A DNA stretch of 64,000 nt, taken from the NCBI GenBank assembly GCA_002261155.1, contig NKXN01000074.1, positions 20,518 to 84,517 of the forward strand. Reading direction: 5' to 3'. Source of the stretch: Bacillaceae bacterium SAS-127 (GTDB lineage: Bacteria > Bacillota > Bacilli > Bacillales > Domibacillaceae). The notes under the pieces are model-generated. The model worked only from the letters and a program-made list of their open reading frames with translations. It was not told the origin of the DNA and searched no databases. Position numbers and translations under genes: made by a program. How positions within the stretch are numbered: the stretch's first letter is position 1; every line of letters begins with the position of its first letter. Positions 35,461 through 43,853 of the stretch are shown piece by piece.

Positions 35461-35679
35461 CTAACTATCATTTTCGATTTCAGCCACAACGTCATTTTCT
35501 TGAATAAAGTCCCCTTCCGAAACATGAATATGGACGATTTGTCCATTTAACGTTGATTCAATAGGAATCTCCATCTTCATTGATTCCAAAATAATCATTG
35601 GATCACCCGCTCTAACTTGATCTCCCTCACTCACTTGTATTTTCCACACCGAACCACTCATTGGAGCCATAACTTTCAT
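35461..35679 (-). CDS. Stand-alone biotin carboxyl carrier protein
   Basis: 72 residues, a single biotinyl domain. The biotinylation site is ESMKM (Lys about 34) between two beta-halves (VMAPMSGSVWKIQVSEGD and GQIVHIHVSEGDFIQENDVV). It carries carboxybiotin between a biotin carboxylase and the carboxyltransferase encoded later in the operon. The carboxylase subunit is not in the window. AGGGAGGG precedes the ATG. Confidence 0.9.
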   Translation of the reverse strand: MKVMAPMSGSVWKIQVSEGDQVRAGDPMIILESMKMEIPIESTLNGQIVHIHVSEGDFIQENDVVAEIENDS

Positions 35680-35698
35680 CTCTATTCCCTCCCTATTA

Positions 35699-36484
35699 TT
35701 ATTTTCCCGTCCATACAGGTTTTCGTTTTTCTAAAAATGCTGAAGCTCCTTCTTTTAAATCCTCGCTACAAAAAGAAATGATGCGAAGCGTTGATAACAT
35801 ATCAAATGATTTACTTAAATCTACTTGTTCTGTTGAATAAAAAGCATCCAACGCTAATCGAACAGCAAGAGGGCTATAGGAACTGATCGTTTCAGCGACT
35901 CTCCATACTTCTTCTTCTAACTTCTCATGGGGAACAACGCGGTGAACAAGATTGATCCGTTCGGCTTCTTCTGCTGATATCATTTGTGCGGTTAACATCA
36001 TTTCCATCACTTTTCGCTCTCCAACCGCTCTACGCACCCAAGGAAGGATCACGTAAGGAACAAGCCCAAGGCGTAACTCCGTCAATCCAAGCCGTGCCCG
36101 ATCGGAAGCAATAGCAATATGACTCATCGCTACCAGTCCCGTACCACCACCTAAGGCAGCTCCATTTACTGCAGCAATAATAGGTGTCGTTATTTCAGCT
36201 CCTAATCGAAAAAGATCGTTACTCTTGATTCCCTCCTCATATAGCTCAGGGACTGATTTATCAAAGTTACGACTAAATTCCTTTAAGTTTCCCCCTGCAG
36301 AAAAAGTCTCCCCATTTCCTGTCAGAATGATCACTCGTACCGTCTCATCATGGTCAGCTGTTTTTACTGCATCCACTAAATCTGCCACCAGCTGTTCAGT
36401 TAATGAATTTCGCATTTGTGGTAAATTTAATGTGATTTTTACGATGAAACCTGTTTGTTCATATAGAATGCTTTCATAAGACAT
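35699..36484 (-). CDS. Enoyl-CoA hydratase/isomerase 2, first gene of operon
   Basis: 261 residues from ATG 36484. Crotonase fold with LTGNGETFSAGGNLKEF (about 65) and VNGAALGGGTGLVAMSHIA (about 112); the Glu region is GLTELRLGLVPYVILPWVRR, where the second Glu position differs from the hydratase at 28515. That suggests an isomerase, or AtuE-like function. GAGGTGAGG six bases upstream decides the start. It follows the sigma-54 promoter with a leader of about 30 bases. Confidence 0.88.
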   Translation of the reverse strand: MSYESILYEQTGFIVKITLNLPQMRNSLTEQLVADLVDAVKTADHDETVRVIILTGNGETFSAGGNLKEFSRNFDKSVPELYEEGIKSNDLFRLGAEITTPIIAAVNGAALGGGTGLVAMSHIAIASDRARLGLTELRLGLVPYVILPWVRRAVGERKVMEMMLTAQMISAEEAERINLVHRVVPHEKLEEEVWRVAETISSYSPLAVRLALDAFYSTEQVDLSKSFDMLSTLRIISFCSEDLKEGASAFLEKRKPVWTGK

Positions 36485-36524
36485 TGTCCTCACCTCTGGA
36501 ATAATTTCTTTCACTTATGTAACA

Positions 36525-36540
36525 TGCAACATTCGTACCA
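36525..36540 (-). promoter_or_regulatory. Sigma-54 (-24/-12) promoter of the acyl-CoA operon
   Basis: Minus strand TGGTAC-GAATG-TTGCA. It matches the TGGCAC-N5-TTGCA consensus at all but one position, with the invariant GG and GC exactly ten bases apart. Transcription would start near 36514, giving a 30-base leader. Confidence 0.9.
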
Positions 36541-36586
36541 ACTTTTGATTTTTATTATGAGATTTTATCTGAACTATTTGTTATGT

Positions 36587-36628
36587 AATTGATCTCGCTA
36601 TGTTTTAATCAATTGCTAACCAGCAATT
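36587..36628. promoter_or_regulatory. Candidate enhancer (UAS) for the sigma-54 activator
   Basis: Perfect palindrome AATTGCT-AACC-AGCAATT (36611-36628), centred about 105 bases upstream of the inferred sigma-54 start. An overlapping second dyad is AATTGAT (36587-36593) / ATCAATT (36608-36614). The distance and symmetry fit Fis-type HTH activator sites. Confidence 0.7.
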
Positions 36629-36746
36629 TTCTTTAAAGATTTTATATTTTAAATATTCTGACTATAAATAAAATGAACAATCGTTTATAATAATAGACAG
36701 TTGTATAAATTTAGAAACATATGATCCATTTAAGGAGGTATGCTCG

Positions 36747-38462
36747 TTGGAAGTAAATAAAATCCTCTCGCCTGATTTTATTACCCTCACGCCTACTCAC
36801 ACCGTACAAGATGCACTCACGCTATTTTTGCAAAAACGACAAGATATTGCTTGTGTCTTTGAAAAAGAAAAGTTTCTTGGCATTGTAACGAAATATTCTC
36901 TCTATCGTTTACTACTCCGTTCATCAACGACAGATATTCCGATAAAAGGAGCGGTTATTCAAAATATCATTAGCTTATATGACAATGAAAACCTTTACAG
37001 AGCAAAAGATATCTTAGTCAAACATAAAATTGCTAATGCTATCGTCATGGATAAAGACGAAAATATAATCGGCGTCTTGTCGCGCTCGAATATTTTCCAA
37101 GCATTAATTGCAGAAACTCAACATTTAACAAAGCAACTAAGTAGTTTAATGGATAACCTGCAGGAAGTGATCCTTTCAGTTGATTTAAATTTACATATGA
37201 CAGCGACGAATAAAGCCGCCATCGAGTTAATAGGGAAAAATCGAAAACACTGTATCGGAGCACATATAGAAACATGCTTCCCTTCTCTTGTGAAAAATAT
37301 CAATCAGGTTGTTTCAACTGGCGAATTAATCGATATGAAGAACCTCGAAATTAATAACATATCCTTTATCGGTTCTTTCATTCCAATCAAAGCTTGGGAA
37401 CAAATTACAGGCGTGATGATTGTGTTAGAAGCTGTGACAAAGTATGAGAAAGTGGCTCGTGAATTAGAAACGACGAAACATAATGGCGCTTTTTCTGAAA
37501 TTATTTCAACAAGCTCTCAAATCAATGTATTAAAGAAGAATGCCGAAATATCAGCTAAAGGATTTTCTAACATATTAATCACTGGAGAAAGCGGTACCGG
37601 AAAAGAATTATTCGCTAATGGCATCCATCAAGCTTCTGAAAGAGAAGGAAATTTTATTAAAGTTAATTGCGCGGCCATTCCTCACGAACTTATGGAATCT
37701 GAATTTTTCGGCTATGAAGAAGGGGCCTTTACAGGGAGCAGAAAAGGAGGAAAACCTGGAAAATTTGAACTTGCAAACAAAGGCACGTTATTTTTAGATG
37801 AGATTGGGGACATGCCCTTATCCCTTCAAGTAAAGTTATTAAGAGTCTTACAAGAAAAAGAGTTCGAAAGAGTCGGCGGGACAAAAACGATACGTACGGA
37901 TGTACGTATATTAGCTGCGACGAACAAGGATTTACTAAAGATGGTACATGAGGGGGCATTTAGAGAAGACCTTTATTACCGAATCAACGTTATTCATTTA
38001 CGCATTCCGCCTTTACGTGAACGATTAGAGGATTTACCACTTCTTTGTGATTATTTTATTAATAAATTTAAAAACAAAACCGAAAAAAACATCCTAGGTG
38101 TCTCCACAGGTGCTCTTTTAAAGTTACAAACTCACCATTGGCCTGGAAATATTCGTGAATTAGAAAATGTACTAGAGCGTGCTTTTCATTTTTGTAACGC
38201 AGGCTCTATTCTTCCTGAACATATTGTTTTAGATATACCTACCCAAAAGCGGACAAGTCAAGAAAACGATAAAAAATTTACACCCCAAGATTTAAAACAC
38301 CAAAAACATATGAATGACACAGAAAAGCAACTGATTATTCAAGCATTATCCAACGCAAATGGGAACCGCACCAAAGCAGCTAACACACTTGGAATCAGTC
38401 GTTCCTCACTCTATCAAAAAATTAAAAAATATCAAATCCAACAATTGAGTCAATTTAATTAG
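36747..38462 (+). CDS. Sigma-54-dependent activator with CBS-PAS sensor
   Basis: 571 residues. Tandem CBS domains (about 1-120), a PAS domain (about 125-235), a sigma-54 AAA+ domain (about 250-485) and a C-terminal Fis-type HTH (about 530-565: [20 protein letters not shown]). Walker A is GESGTGKE, the sigma-54 contact loop is GAFTGS, Walker B is TLFLDEIGD, and the R-finger region is present. CBS pairs usually sense adenine nucleotides or S-adenosyl compounds. The gene is divergent from the acyl-CoA operon and faces its sigma-54 promoter, so it is the obvious activator. AAGGAGG precedes the TTG start; TATAAT at 36686-36691 may be its own -10. Confidence 0.92.
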   Translation: MEVNKILSPDFITLTPTHTVQDALTLFLQKRQDIACVFEKEKFLGIVTKYSLYRLLLRSSTTDIPIKGAVIQNIISLYDNENLYRAKDILVKHKIANAIVMDKDENIIGVLSRSNIFQALIAETQHLTKQLSSLMDNLQEVILSVDLNLHMTATNKAAIELIGKNRKHCIGAHIETCFPSLVKNINQVVSTGELIDMKNLEINNISFIGSFIPIKAWEQITGVMIVLEAVTKYEKVARELETTKHNGAFSEIISTSSQINVLKKNAEISAKGFSNILITGESGTGKELFANGIHQASEREGNFIKVNCAAIPHELMESEFFGYEEGAFTGSRKGGKPGKFELANKGTLFLDEIGDMPLSLQVKLLRVLQEKEFERVGGTKTIRTDVRILAATNKDLLKMVHEGAFREDLYYRINVIHLRIPPLRERLEDLPLLCDYFINKFKNKTEKNILGVSTGALLKLQTHHWPGNIRELENVLERAFHFCNAGSILPEHIVLDIPTQKRTSQENDKKFTPQDLKHQKHMNDTEKQLIIQALSNANGNRTKAANTLGISRSSLYQKIKKYQIQQLSQFN

Positions 38463-38489
38463 TCAAGTTCTTTTTAAAGAGATAATAAA

Positions 38490-38540
38490 ACTCCCGTCGC
38501 CTTTCCTTTGCTTTTTCAGTAAGGCGACGGGAGCTTTATT
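38490..38540. terminator. Bidirectional terminator
   Basis: CTCCCGTCGCCTT and AAGGCGACGGGAG are perfect 13-base arms between the activator gene and the convergent moaD, with short T/A runs on both sides. Confidence 0.88.
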
Positions 38541-38552
38541 CTGCTGGATGAT

Positions 38553-38786
38553 TCACCCACCACTCACCGGTGGAATAAAAGCAATCGTATCTCCTTCTTT
38601 GACCACCGTTTCGTCTGTTGCAAAGTTTTCATTCACAGCGGCCATGACTTGATGTAAAGAAGAAACTTGATAACGCTCTTCTATCCACTTCTTCACTTGT
38701 GAAACGGTCATTTCTGATGCTTCAATCGTTACTTGGCTCTCTCCTACCTCTTCTTGTAAATGAGCAAATAATAGAACAGTAATCAT
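38553..38786 (-). CDS. moaD: Molybdopterin synthase small (sulfur-carrier) subunit
   Basis: 77 residues, ubiquitin-like fold, ending in the obligatory Gly-Gly (FIPPVSGG), which MoeB adenylates and which then receives the sulfur used in dithiolene formation. The start is ATG 38786, whose ATGA overlaps the moaE stop. The frame runs on upstream but only within moaE. Confidence 0.95.
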   Translation of the reverse strand: MITVLLFAHLQEEVGESQVTIEASEMTVSQVKKWIEERYQVSSLHQVMAAVNENFATDETVVKEGDTIAFIPPVSGG

Positions 38787-39256
38787 TGAAATCCTCCTTC
38801 TTTTTCTGGTTTGCCATCTGGATAAGGAACATTTTCTAGCTGATCGCCAACCCATTCCGTTCCATCTTCCCAAAATTCTTTTTTCCAAATCGGCACAATT
38901 TGTTTAATTCTTTCAATCGCATATTCATTCGCTTCATAAGCTGTTTTGCGATGAGGTGATGATACGGCGATCACAACAGCAATATCAGAAATGTCTAATC
39001 GTCCTGTGCGATGAGTAATCGCGATCTTTGCATCTGGCCATTTCTCCTTTATTTCTTCGGCAATTTGGGCAAGCATTTTCACGGCCATTGAAGGATAGGC
39101 TTGATATTCTAACTGGAGTGTTTTCTTTCCTTTCGTTAACTCACGAACCGTACCGATAAAAACTGTTGTCGCTCCCGCATTTCTGCTAGCGACTTTCTTC
39201 GTCACTTCCTCTGCCACAATCGGTTGATCTGTAATTTCAAATAACGTTTGTTCCAT
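38783..39256 (-). CDS. moaE: Molybdopterin synthase large subunit
   Basis: 157 residues. MoaE pattern: GATTVFIGTVRELTKGKKTLQLEYQAYPSMA, then AITHRTGRLDISDIAVVIAVSSPHR and the catalytic Lys region VPIWKKEFWEDGTEWVG. With MoaD it converts cyclic pyranopterin monophosphate to molybdopterin. It overlaps mobB by 20 bases upstream and moaD by four bases downstream. Confidence 0.95.
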   Translation of the reverse strand: MEQTLFEITDQPIVAEEVTKKVASRNAGATTVFIGTVRELTKGKKTLQLEYQAYPSMAVKMLAQIAEEIKEKWPDAKIAITHRTGRLDISDIAVVIAVSSPHRKTAYEANEYAIERIKQIVPIWKKEFWEDGTEWVGDQLENVPYPDGKPEKEGGFQ

Positions 39257-39779
39257 CTTGTTCCCTCACTATTCTTATTAAAAAATCGATATATTGCTTG
39301 TCGTCTACTATCGGAAAAGCTGGATAGGGTAGATCATCAGGCAATCGGCATGCCTTCCAATAGATTACACATTGAATATTAGATAACGAATGAAGCAACG
39401 GAAGATCTTCCGCACTACGTAATAAAACGACTTTTGGATAGCTTTCTTGTTTATAGCCTTCCACAAAAATCACATCGATGTCAAAAGTTTGATACAACGT
39501 CAGTAATTGTTGGAGGCTCCATACTTCGCGTTTAACCGTTAAGGATAATACACCAGCTCCTTCTACCCCTGAAACAACCGCACCTGCTCGATGATGACGT
39601 ATACTATCCTTCGATGCTGATTCATTCAGAGGAGCTCCGCCGTGACCGTGATGCTTAATGGAAGCGGCAAGTAGCCCTTCACTCGCTGCACGATGAATCA
39701 ATTTTTCCATTAATGTTGTTTTGCCGCTATTTTGAAAGCCGACTACCTGTAGGATGGAACAATCTCGTGCCAAGGCCAC
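39237..39779 (-). CDS. mobB: Molybdopterin-guanine dinucleotide adaptor MobB
   Basis: 180 residues with P-loop GFQNSGKTTLMEKLI near the N-terminus, then IKHHGHGGAPLNESASKDS and DVIFVEGYKQESYPKV, the MobB signature. It is a GTP-binding helper of MobA in making the guanine dinucleotide form of the cofactor used by formate dehydrogenases. The start is GTG 39779 (or TTG 39773), inside the moeA 3' end, with AAGGAAG upstream; the overlap of 37 bases implies coupling. Confidence 0.92.
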   Translation of the reverse strand: MALARDCSILQVVGFQNSGKTTLMEKLIHRAASEGLLAASIKHHGHGGAPLNESASKDSIRHHRAGAVVSGVEGAGVLSLTVKREVWSLQQLLTLYQTFDIDVIFVEGYKQESYPKVVLLRSAEDLPLLHSLSNIQCVIYWKACRLPDDLPYPAFPIVDDKQYIDFLIRIVREQDGTNVI

Positions 39780-41032
39780 TCACTTCCTTGAAGATCTTCT
39801 AATAACAGCACATCAACGACCATTCCTTTTTCATACCCTCTTGTTCCCCCTGGAAGCACGATGAAGGCATTGGCCTCTGCCAGTGAAGAAACCGCACTGG
39901 ATTTATTAAAGCCAGATGGCGACGCGACTAGTTGACCATCATTAAAGGATAAGTTCGCGCGTACAAATCTTGTAAAAGGATTCGGCTTTTTGAAGTCTCC
40001 TCCTAGAATAGCTTGCTCTCTGCGTAAATGAGGCGAGGAATTCCATGAGAAAGTACGAATAATTGGGCGCACAAATAATTCAAATCCGACATAACAAGCA
40101 GATGGATTACCAGAAAGTCCGAATAATAATTGGTTATTTAACTGAGCAACTGTCGTGACACTGCCTGGTCGCATCGCAATTTTATTAAATAACACTTTTG
40201 CCCCTAATTGCTCGTAGATTTCAGGCAAATAATCATAGTCTCCAACCGATACGCCACCAGTCGTAATCAAAAAATCGACTTCTTCGATTGCTTCTTTGAC
40301 AGCGGCAACACAAGTATCCAAATCATCGCTGAATTTACCGAAGTAACGCGCTTCTCCACCTGCTCTTTCAATTTGTGAAAGAATCATATAAGCATTGCTA
40401 TTACGGATTTTTCCTGGTTGCAACGGTTCATTGGCATCTAATAGTTCACTTCCTGTAGCTAACACACCGATAACAGGCTTTTTCACGACTGGCACTTCGT
40501 AATAGCCGAATGTCGCAAGCAGTGCCGAAACACCTGGGTTGATGTACGTTCCCTTCTTGACTAAGACGGCTCCTTTTTTCATATCTTCCCCTTGAAAGGA
40601 AATATTGTCGCCACTTTGATAAGGACGTTTAATTTCCATATAGCTCTTACCATCCTCTTCATAGGCCCGAGTCAACTCAAGCATGACGACCGCATTACAA
40701 CCTTGCGGAATTTGAGCACCTGTCATAATGCGCACCGCTTGTCTCTCTTTCACTTGCTCACTAAAAACAAATCCAGCACCAATTTCTCCAACTACTTCAA
40801 ACGAAATCGGTTGTTCTGCACTCGCTGAAATGCTATCTTCCGCTCGAATCGCAAATCCATCATAAGGTGAGCGATCAAAGGAAGGTACATCATGATCAGC
40901 GATCAAATCTTCTGCTAAAAAACGACCGTATGCCGAGGGTAAAGACACTAATTCTTTTTTTCCTTGCTGAGCAAATTCCATTACTCTGCGCACCGCTTCT
41001 TCTACGGCGATTGGGGTTCTTTTTTGTAACAT
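39743..41032 (-). CDS. moeA: Molybdopterin molybdenumtransferase MoeA
   Basis: 429 residues. The N-terminal domain has VEEAVRRVMEFAQ and DVPSFDRSPYDGFAIRAED; the central MoaB-like domain has GVLATGSELLDANEPLQPGKIRNSN, TTGGVSVGDYDYLPE and GLSGNPSACYVGFE; the C-terminal beta domain follows. It inserts molybdate into adenylylated molybdopterin. ATG 41032 has AAAGGAG eight bases upstream. It follows moeB and overlaps mobB. Confidence 0.95.
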   Translation of the reverse strand: MLQKRTPIAVEEAVRRVMEFAQQGKKELVSLPSAYGRFLAEDLIADHDVPSFDRSPYDGFAIRAEDSISASAEQPISFEVVGEIGAGFVFSEQVKERQAVRIMTGAQIPQGCNAVVMLELTRAYEEDGKSYMEIKRPYQSGDNISFQGEDMKKGAVLVKKGTYINPGVSALLATFGYYEVPVVKKPVIGVLATGSELLDANEPLQPGKIRNSNAYMILSQIERAGGEARYFGKFSDDLDTCVAAVKEAIEEVDFLITTGGVSVGDYDYLPEIYEQLGAKVLFNKIAMRPGSVTTVAQLNNQLLFGLSGNPSACYVGFELFVRPIIRTFSWNSSPHLRREQAILGGDFKKPNPFTRFVRANLSFNDGQLVASPSGFNKSSAVSSLAEANAFIVLPGGTRGYEKGMVVDVLLLEDLQGSEWPWHEIVPSYR

Positions 41033-41046
41033 ATCAACCACTCCTT

Positions 41047-42063
41047 TTATCCTAATAAACGATAATAAAGACTTCTAGCTTGCTGAATATCATTCGTTCC
41101 ATGAATCAATACGCGGCCACCTTGGAAAATGACGAGGCGATAATCGTCTAATTGACAAGAAAGCAAATACGGATTTCGTTGAATAGCTCCATGATGTCTT
41201 AACTGTTTCTCTAAACGATCGAAATCATAGTTCATTTCGTTAGCTGGCCGAATTTGCACCGTATTACGCCCACATAAAACATCCGTTTTCGTTTGGTTTT
41301 CATAAGCTAAATACGGATACATGGGAGCTTTTCCGCAAGATGGGCAATGTTGATTTTTTACTGTATCTAGTTTTACGGCATAATGCTGATTTTTCCATAA
41401 ATCAAATGTTAAATACGTATTTCTGACGGCTTGGATATCTCCAACTAAAATTTTTAAGGCTTCTGCCACTTGATACGCGGCAACCATTTGAACAGCTGGA
41501 CTAATAATACCGACTGTATCACAAGTAGCCCCTGTGTTTGGCACTTTTTGAAGGAGACAGTGAAGACAAGGCGTTTGTCCTGGAATGATCGTATAGGTTG
41601 CTCCATAACTCCCTACACAAGATCCATATACCCATGGAATATCATGCTTTTGCGACAAATCGTTGATTATGAAACGAATATCAAAGTTATCCGTCCCGTC
41701 TATCATGACATCGACGTCTGTCAGCAATGGCTCTAGTGTATCAGCTCGCGCATCCATAACTAGTCCTTGGATGTCGACATCGGAATTAACGTTCTCTAAC
41801 CGATTTTTCGCCGCGACCGCTTTTGGTAATTGCCCTTTCGCGTCTTGCTCGCTATAGAGCTGCTGGCGCTGCAAATTACTCCATTCCACGTAATCTCGAT
41901 CAATAATCGTCAACTTGCCAACGCCAGCCCGGGCGATCGCTTCTGCACTGGCACTGCCTAAAGCCCCTGCTCCTACAATTAACACATGCTTCTTTTGAAT
42001 ATGTTCTTGTCCTGAATTTCCGATTGGCTGGAATAACTGCTGTCTTGAATATCTTTCGCTCAT
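41047..42063 (-). CDS. moeB: Molybdopterin-synthase adenylyltransferase MoeB
   Basis: 338 residues, ThiF/E1-like. The ATP-binding motif is VLIVGAGALGSASAEAIARAGVG (about 28-50), with DYVEWSNLQRQQLY, the Arg finger region and two Cys pairs for zinc (CLHC and CPSC). The C-terminal ~70 residues look like a shortened rhodanese-like or NifX-like tail without an obvious active Cys. It adenylates the MoaD C-terminus. First gene of the moeB-moeA-mobB-moaE-moaD unit; divergent from moaB/mog. Confidence 0.93.
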   Translation of the reverse strand: MSERYSRQQLFQPIGNSGQEHIQKKHVLIVGAGALGSASAEAIARAGVGKLTIIDRDYVEWSNLQRQQLYSEQDAKGQLPKAVAAKNRLENVNSDVDIQGLVMDARADTLEPLLTDVDVMIDGTDNFDIRFIINDLSQKHDIPWVYGSCVGSYGATYTIIPGQTPCLHCLLQKVPNTGATCDTVGIISPAVQMVAAYQVAEALKILVGDIQAVRNTYLTFDLWKNQHYAVKLDTVKNQHCPSCGKAPMYPYLAYENQTKTDVLCGRNTVQIRPANEMNYDFDRLEKQLRHHGAIQRNPYLLSCQLDDYRLVIFQGGRVLIHGTNDIQQARSLYYRLLG

Positions 42064-42097
42064 GGAACGACCTTCCTTTCTCTATGTAAATTTTCAT

Positions 42098-42125
42098 TTG
42101 ACGTTTTTGTTTTTGCTATTATAAT
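42098..42125 (+). promoter_or_regulatory. Promoter of the moaB-mobA-moaC unit
   Basis: TTGACG (42098-42103) and TATAAT (42120-42125), spacer 16, with a transcript start about 35 bases before the moaB ATG. Confidence 0.75.
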
Positions 42126-42165
42126 GGAGTCATTGATTTTATGACTATGAAAAGGAGGAATATGG

Positions 42166-42660
42166 ATGCATCCAACTCATTCAAGTACATCGGTCTCCGC
42201 AGCGATTTTAACTGTTAGCGACACGAGAACCGTAGAAAATGATCAAAGTGGTCCACAGATTAAAGCATTGCTCGAAGCCGCTACATTCCAGGTTGTTCAA
42301 CATCATATTGTGAAAGATGAACAACTAGCCATTACAGATCAAGTTCAAGCCTGGTGTGAAGATCCAACCATTCATGCGATTATCGTTACCGGAGGAACCG
42401 GATTTACTCCAAGGGATGTCACCTATGAAGCTCTCACATCTCTATTTGAAAAAGAAATGACAGGCTTTGGAGAATTATTTCGCTCCTTGAGTTATACCGA
42501 AATTGGCCCACGAGCGATGTTCAGTCGTGCGGTTGCTGGCTGTAAAAATCAAACAGCTATTTACGCTTTGCCAGGGTCCACCAATGCCGTCAAATTAGGT
42601 ATGAATCAACTCATTATCCCAACTATCCAACATTTTATTGGGGAGTTAAACAGACAATGA
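42166..42660 (+). CDS. moaB: MoaB/Mog-type molybdopterin adenylyltransferase
   Basis: 164 residues. MoaB/Mog fold with AAILTVSDTRTVENDQSG near the N-terminus, IHAIIVTGGTGFTPRDVTYEAL (the TGGTG motif) and ALPGSTNAVKLGMNQLI. It adenylates molybdopterin before MoeA acts. AAGGAGG precedes ATG 42166. The stop overlaps the mobA start by four bases. Confidence 0.92.
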   Translation: MHPTHSSTSVSAAILTVSDTRTVENDQSGPQIKALLEAATFQVVQHHIVKDEQLAITDQVQAWCEDPTIHAIIVTGGTGFTPRDVTYEALTSLFEKEMTGFGELFRSLSYTEIGPRAMFSRAVAGCKNQTAIYALPGSTNAVKLGMNQLIIPTIQHFIGELNRQ

Positions 42661-43223
42661 CGATAGCCGGCGTCGTATTAGCAGGTGGCAAATCCTCTCG
42701 TTATGGTAAACCAAAAATGTTTGAGCTATACGAAGGAAAATGCTTATATGAATATAGTTTAGATGCGTTAAGAGAGCACTCTCTTCATCCATTGATTATT
42801 TCTACAAATCCAGACTTGTTGCCACAATTTCAACAAACCAATGTCAATTTTGTCATTGAAGAAGAACAAAATTATCAAGGACCATTATTCGCCTTACATC
42901 ATATCATGTCGTCCGTGCCAGATAGCGAATGGTTTTTTGTTCTGGCTAGTGACCTGCCTTTTATGACTGCTTCTTTCGTCGAAACGATGATTTCACTGAC
43001 TGAAGATCAATATGATGCGATCGTGCCCACACAGTCGAATCGAATTCAACCGCTTACGGCACTGTATCACCGAAGAAGCCTAGACAAAGCACAAATGCTT
43101 CTGCACAACAATAAAAAAAGCATGCGAGCATTATTAGACCAATTAACTGTACGTTACGTACCTTTTGCCAACGATCAACAAGAGTTTATTAACATCAACT
43201 CGAAAGAAGATTGGCCTAAATAA
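42657..43223 (+). CDS. mobA: Molybdenum cofactor guanylyltransferase MobA
   Basis: 188 residues. The nucleotidyltransferase motif is VVLAGGKSSRYGKPKMFELYEG at the N-terminus, with VLASDLPFMTASFVE carrying the metal-binding Asp and PLTALYHRR. It links GMP to molybdopterin, giving the bis-MGD form needed by the FdhA encoded nearby. ATGA overlap with moaB; moaC follows after 26 bases. Confidence 0.93.
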   Translation: MTIAGVVLAGGKSSRYGKPKMFELYEGKCLYEYSLDALREHSLHPLIISTNPDLLPQFQQTNVNFVIEEEQNYQGPLFALHHIMSSVPDSEWFFVLASDLPFMTASFVETMISLTEDQYDAIVPTQSNRIQPLTALYHRRSLDKAQMLLHNNKKSMRALLDQLTVRYVPFANDQQEFININSKEDWPK

Positions 43224-43249
43224 AATAATACATACTTCAGGAGGATATT

Positions 43250-43737
43250 ATGAGTAACTTTACCCATTGGAATCAAGACGGTCGACGAAAATGGTCGATA
43301 TTTCACAAAAGGACGTTACAAAACGGACAGCTATCGCCAAAAGCACGATCGCTATGTCCAATGAATTATACGAAGCCATTCAACAAGGACTGATCAAAAA
43401 AGGTGATCCAACACAAGTCGCTCAAATCGCAGGAATTATGGCAGCGAAAAAAACGTCTGACCTCATTCCGATGTGTCACCCGATCATGCTCCAAGGAACC
43501 GATTTTACCTTTGACTACGAACAGATGGCGGAAGGATATGAATTACATATGCAAGTAACCGTCAAATGTCAAGGAAACACCGGTGTTGAAATGGAAGCTT
43601 TAACAGCTGCATCTGTCGCTGCTTTAACTTTCTACGACATGTGCAAAGCGGTTGACAAATCGATGGTCATTAAAGAGACTCATTTAGTCCAAAAAACCGG
43701 CGGAAAAAACGGTGACTTTTTCCATGAACGTACATAA
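43250..43737 (+). pseudogene. moaC: Cyclic pyranopterin monophosphate synthase MoaC, frameshifted
   Basis: ATG 43250 with AGGAGG upstream reads [13 protein letters not shown] and then leaves the family. From about 43290 the neighbouring frame gives [19 protein letters not shown] and the complete MoaC body, including [40 protein letters not shown] and KTGGKNGDF. One extra A in the A-run at 43289-43292 would restore a normal 162-residue enzyme. MoaC acts with MoaA in the first step of cofactor synthesis. As all other pathway genes look intact, a sequencing error is at least as likely as a real mutation. Confidence 0.88.
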
Positions 43738-43853
43738 AAACGCGATTTGCTGGGTTTTTTATGATTTGTCAATTATGAATGATTAAAACGATTGAACGAA
43801 CACCTTCCGCTTTCGGATCGTCGAGCTCCAAAACGGTCTGCCCTGCTTTTGTA

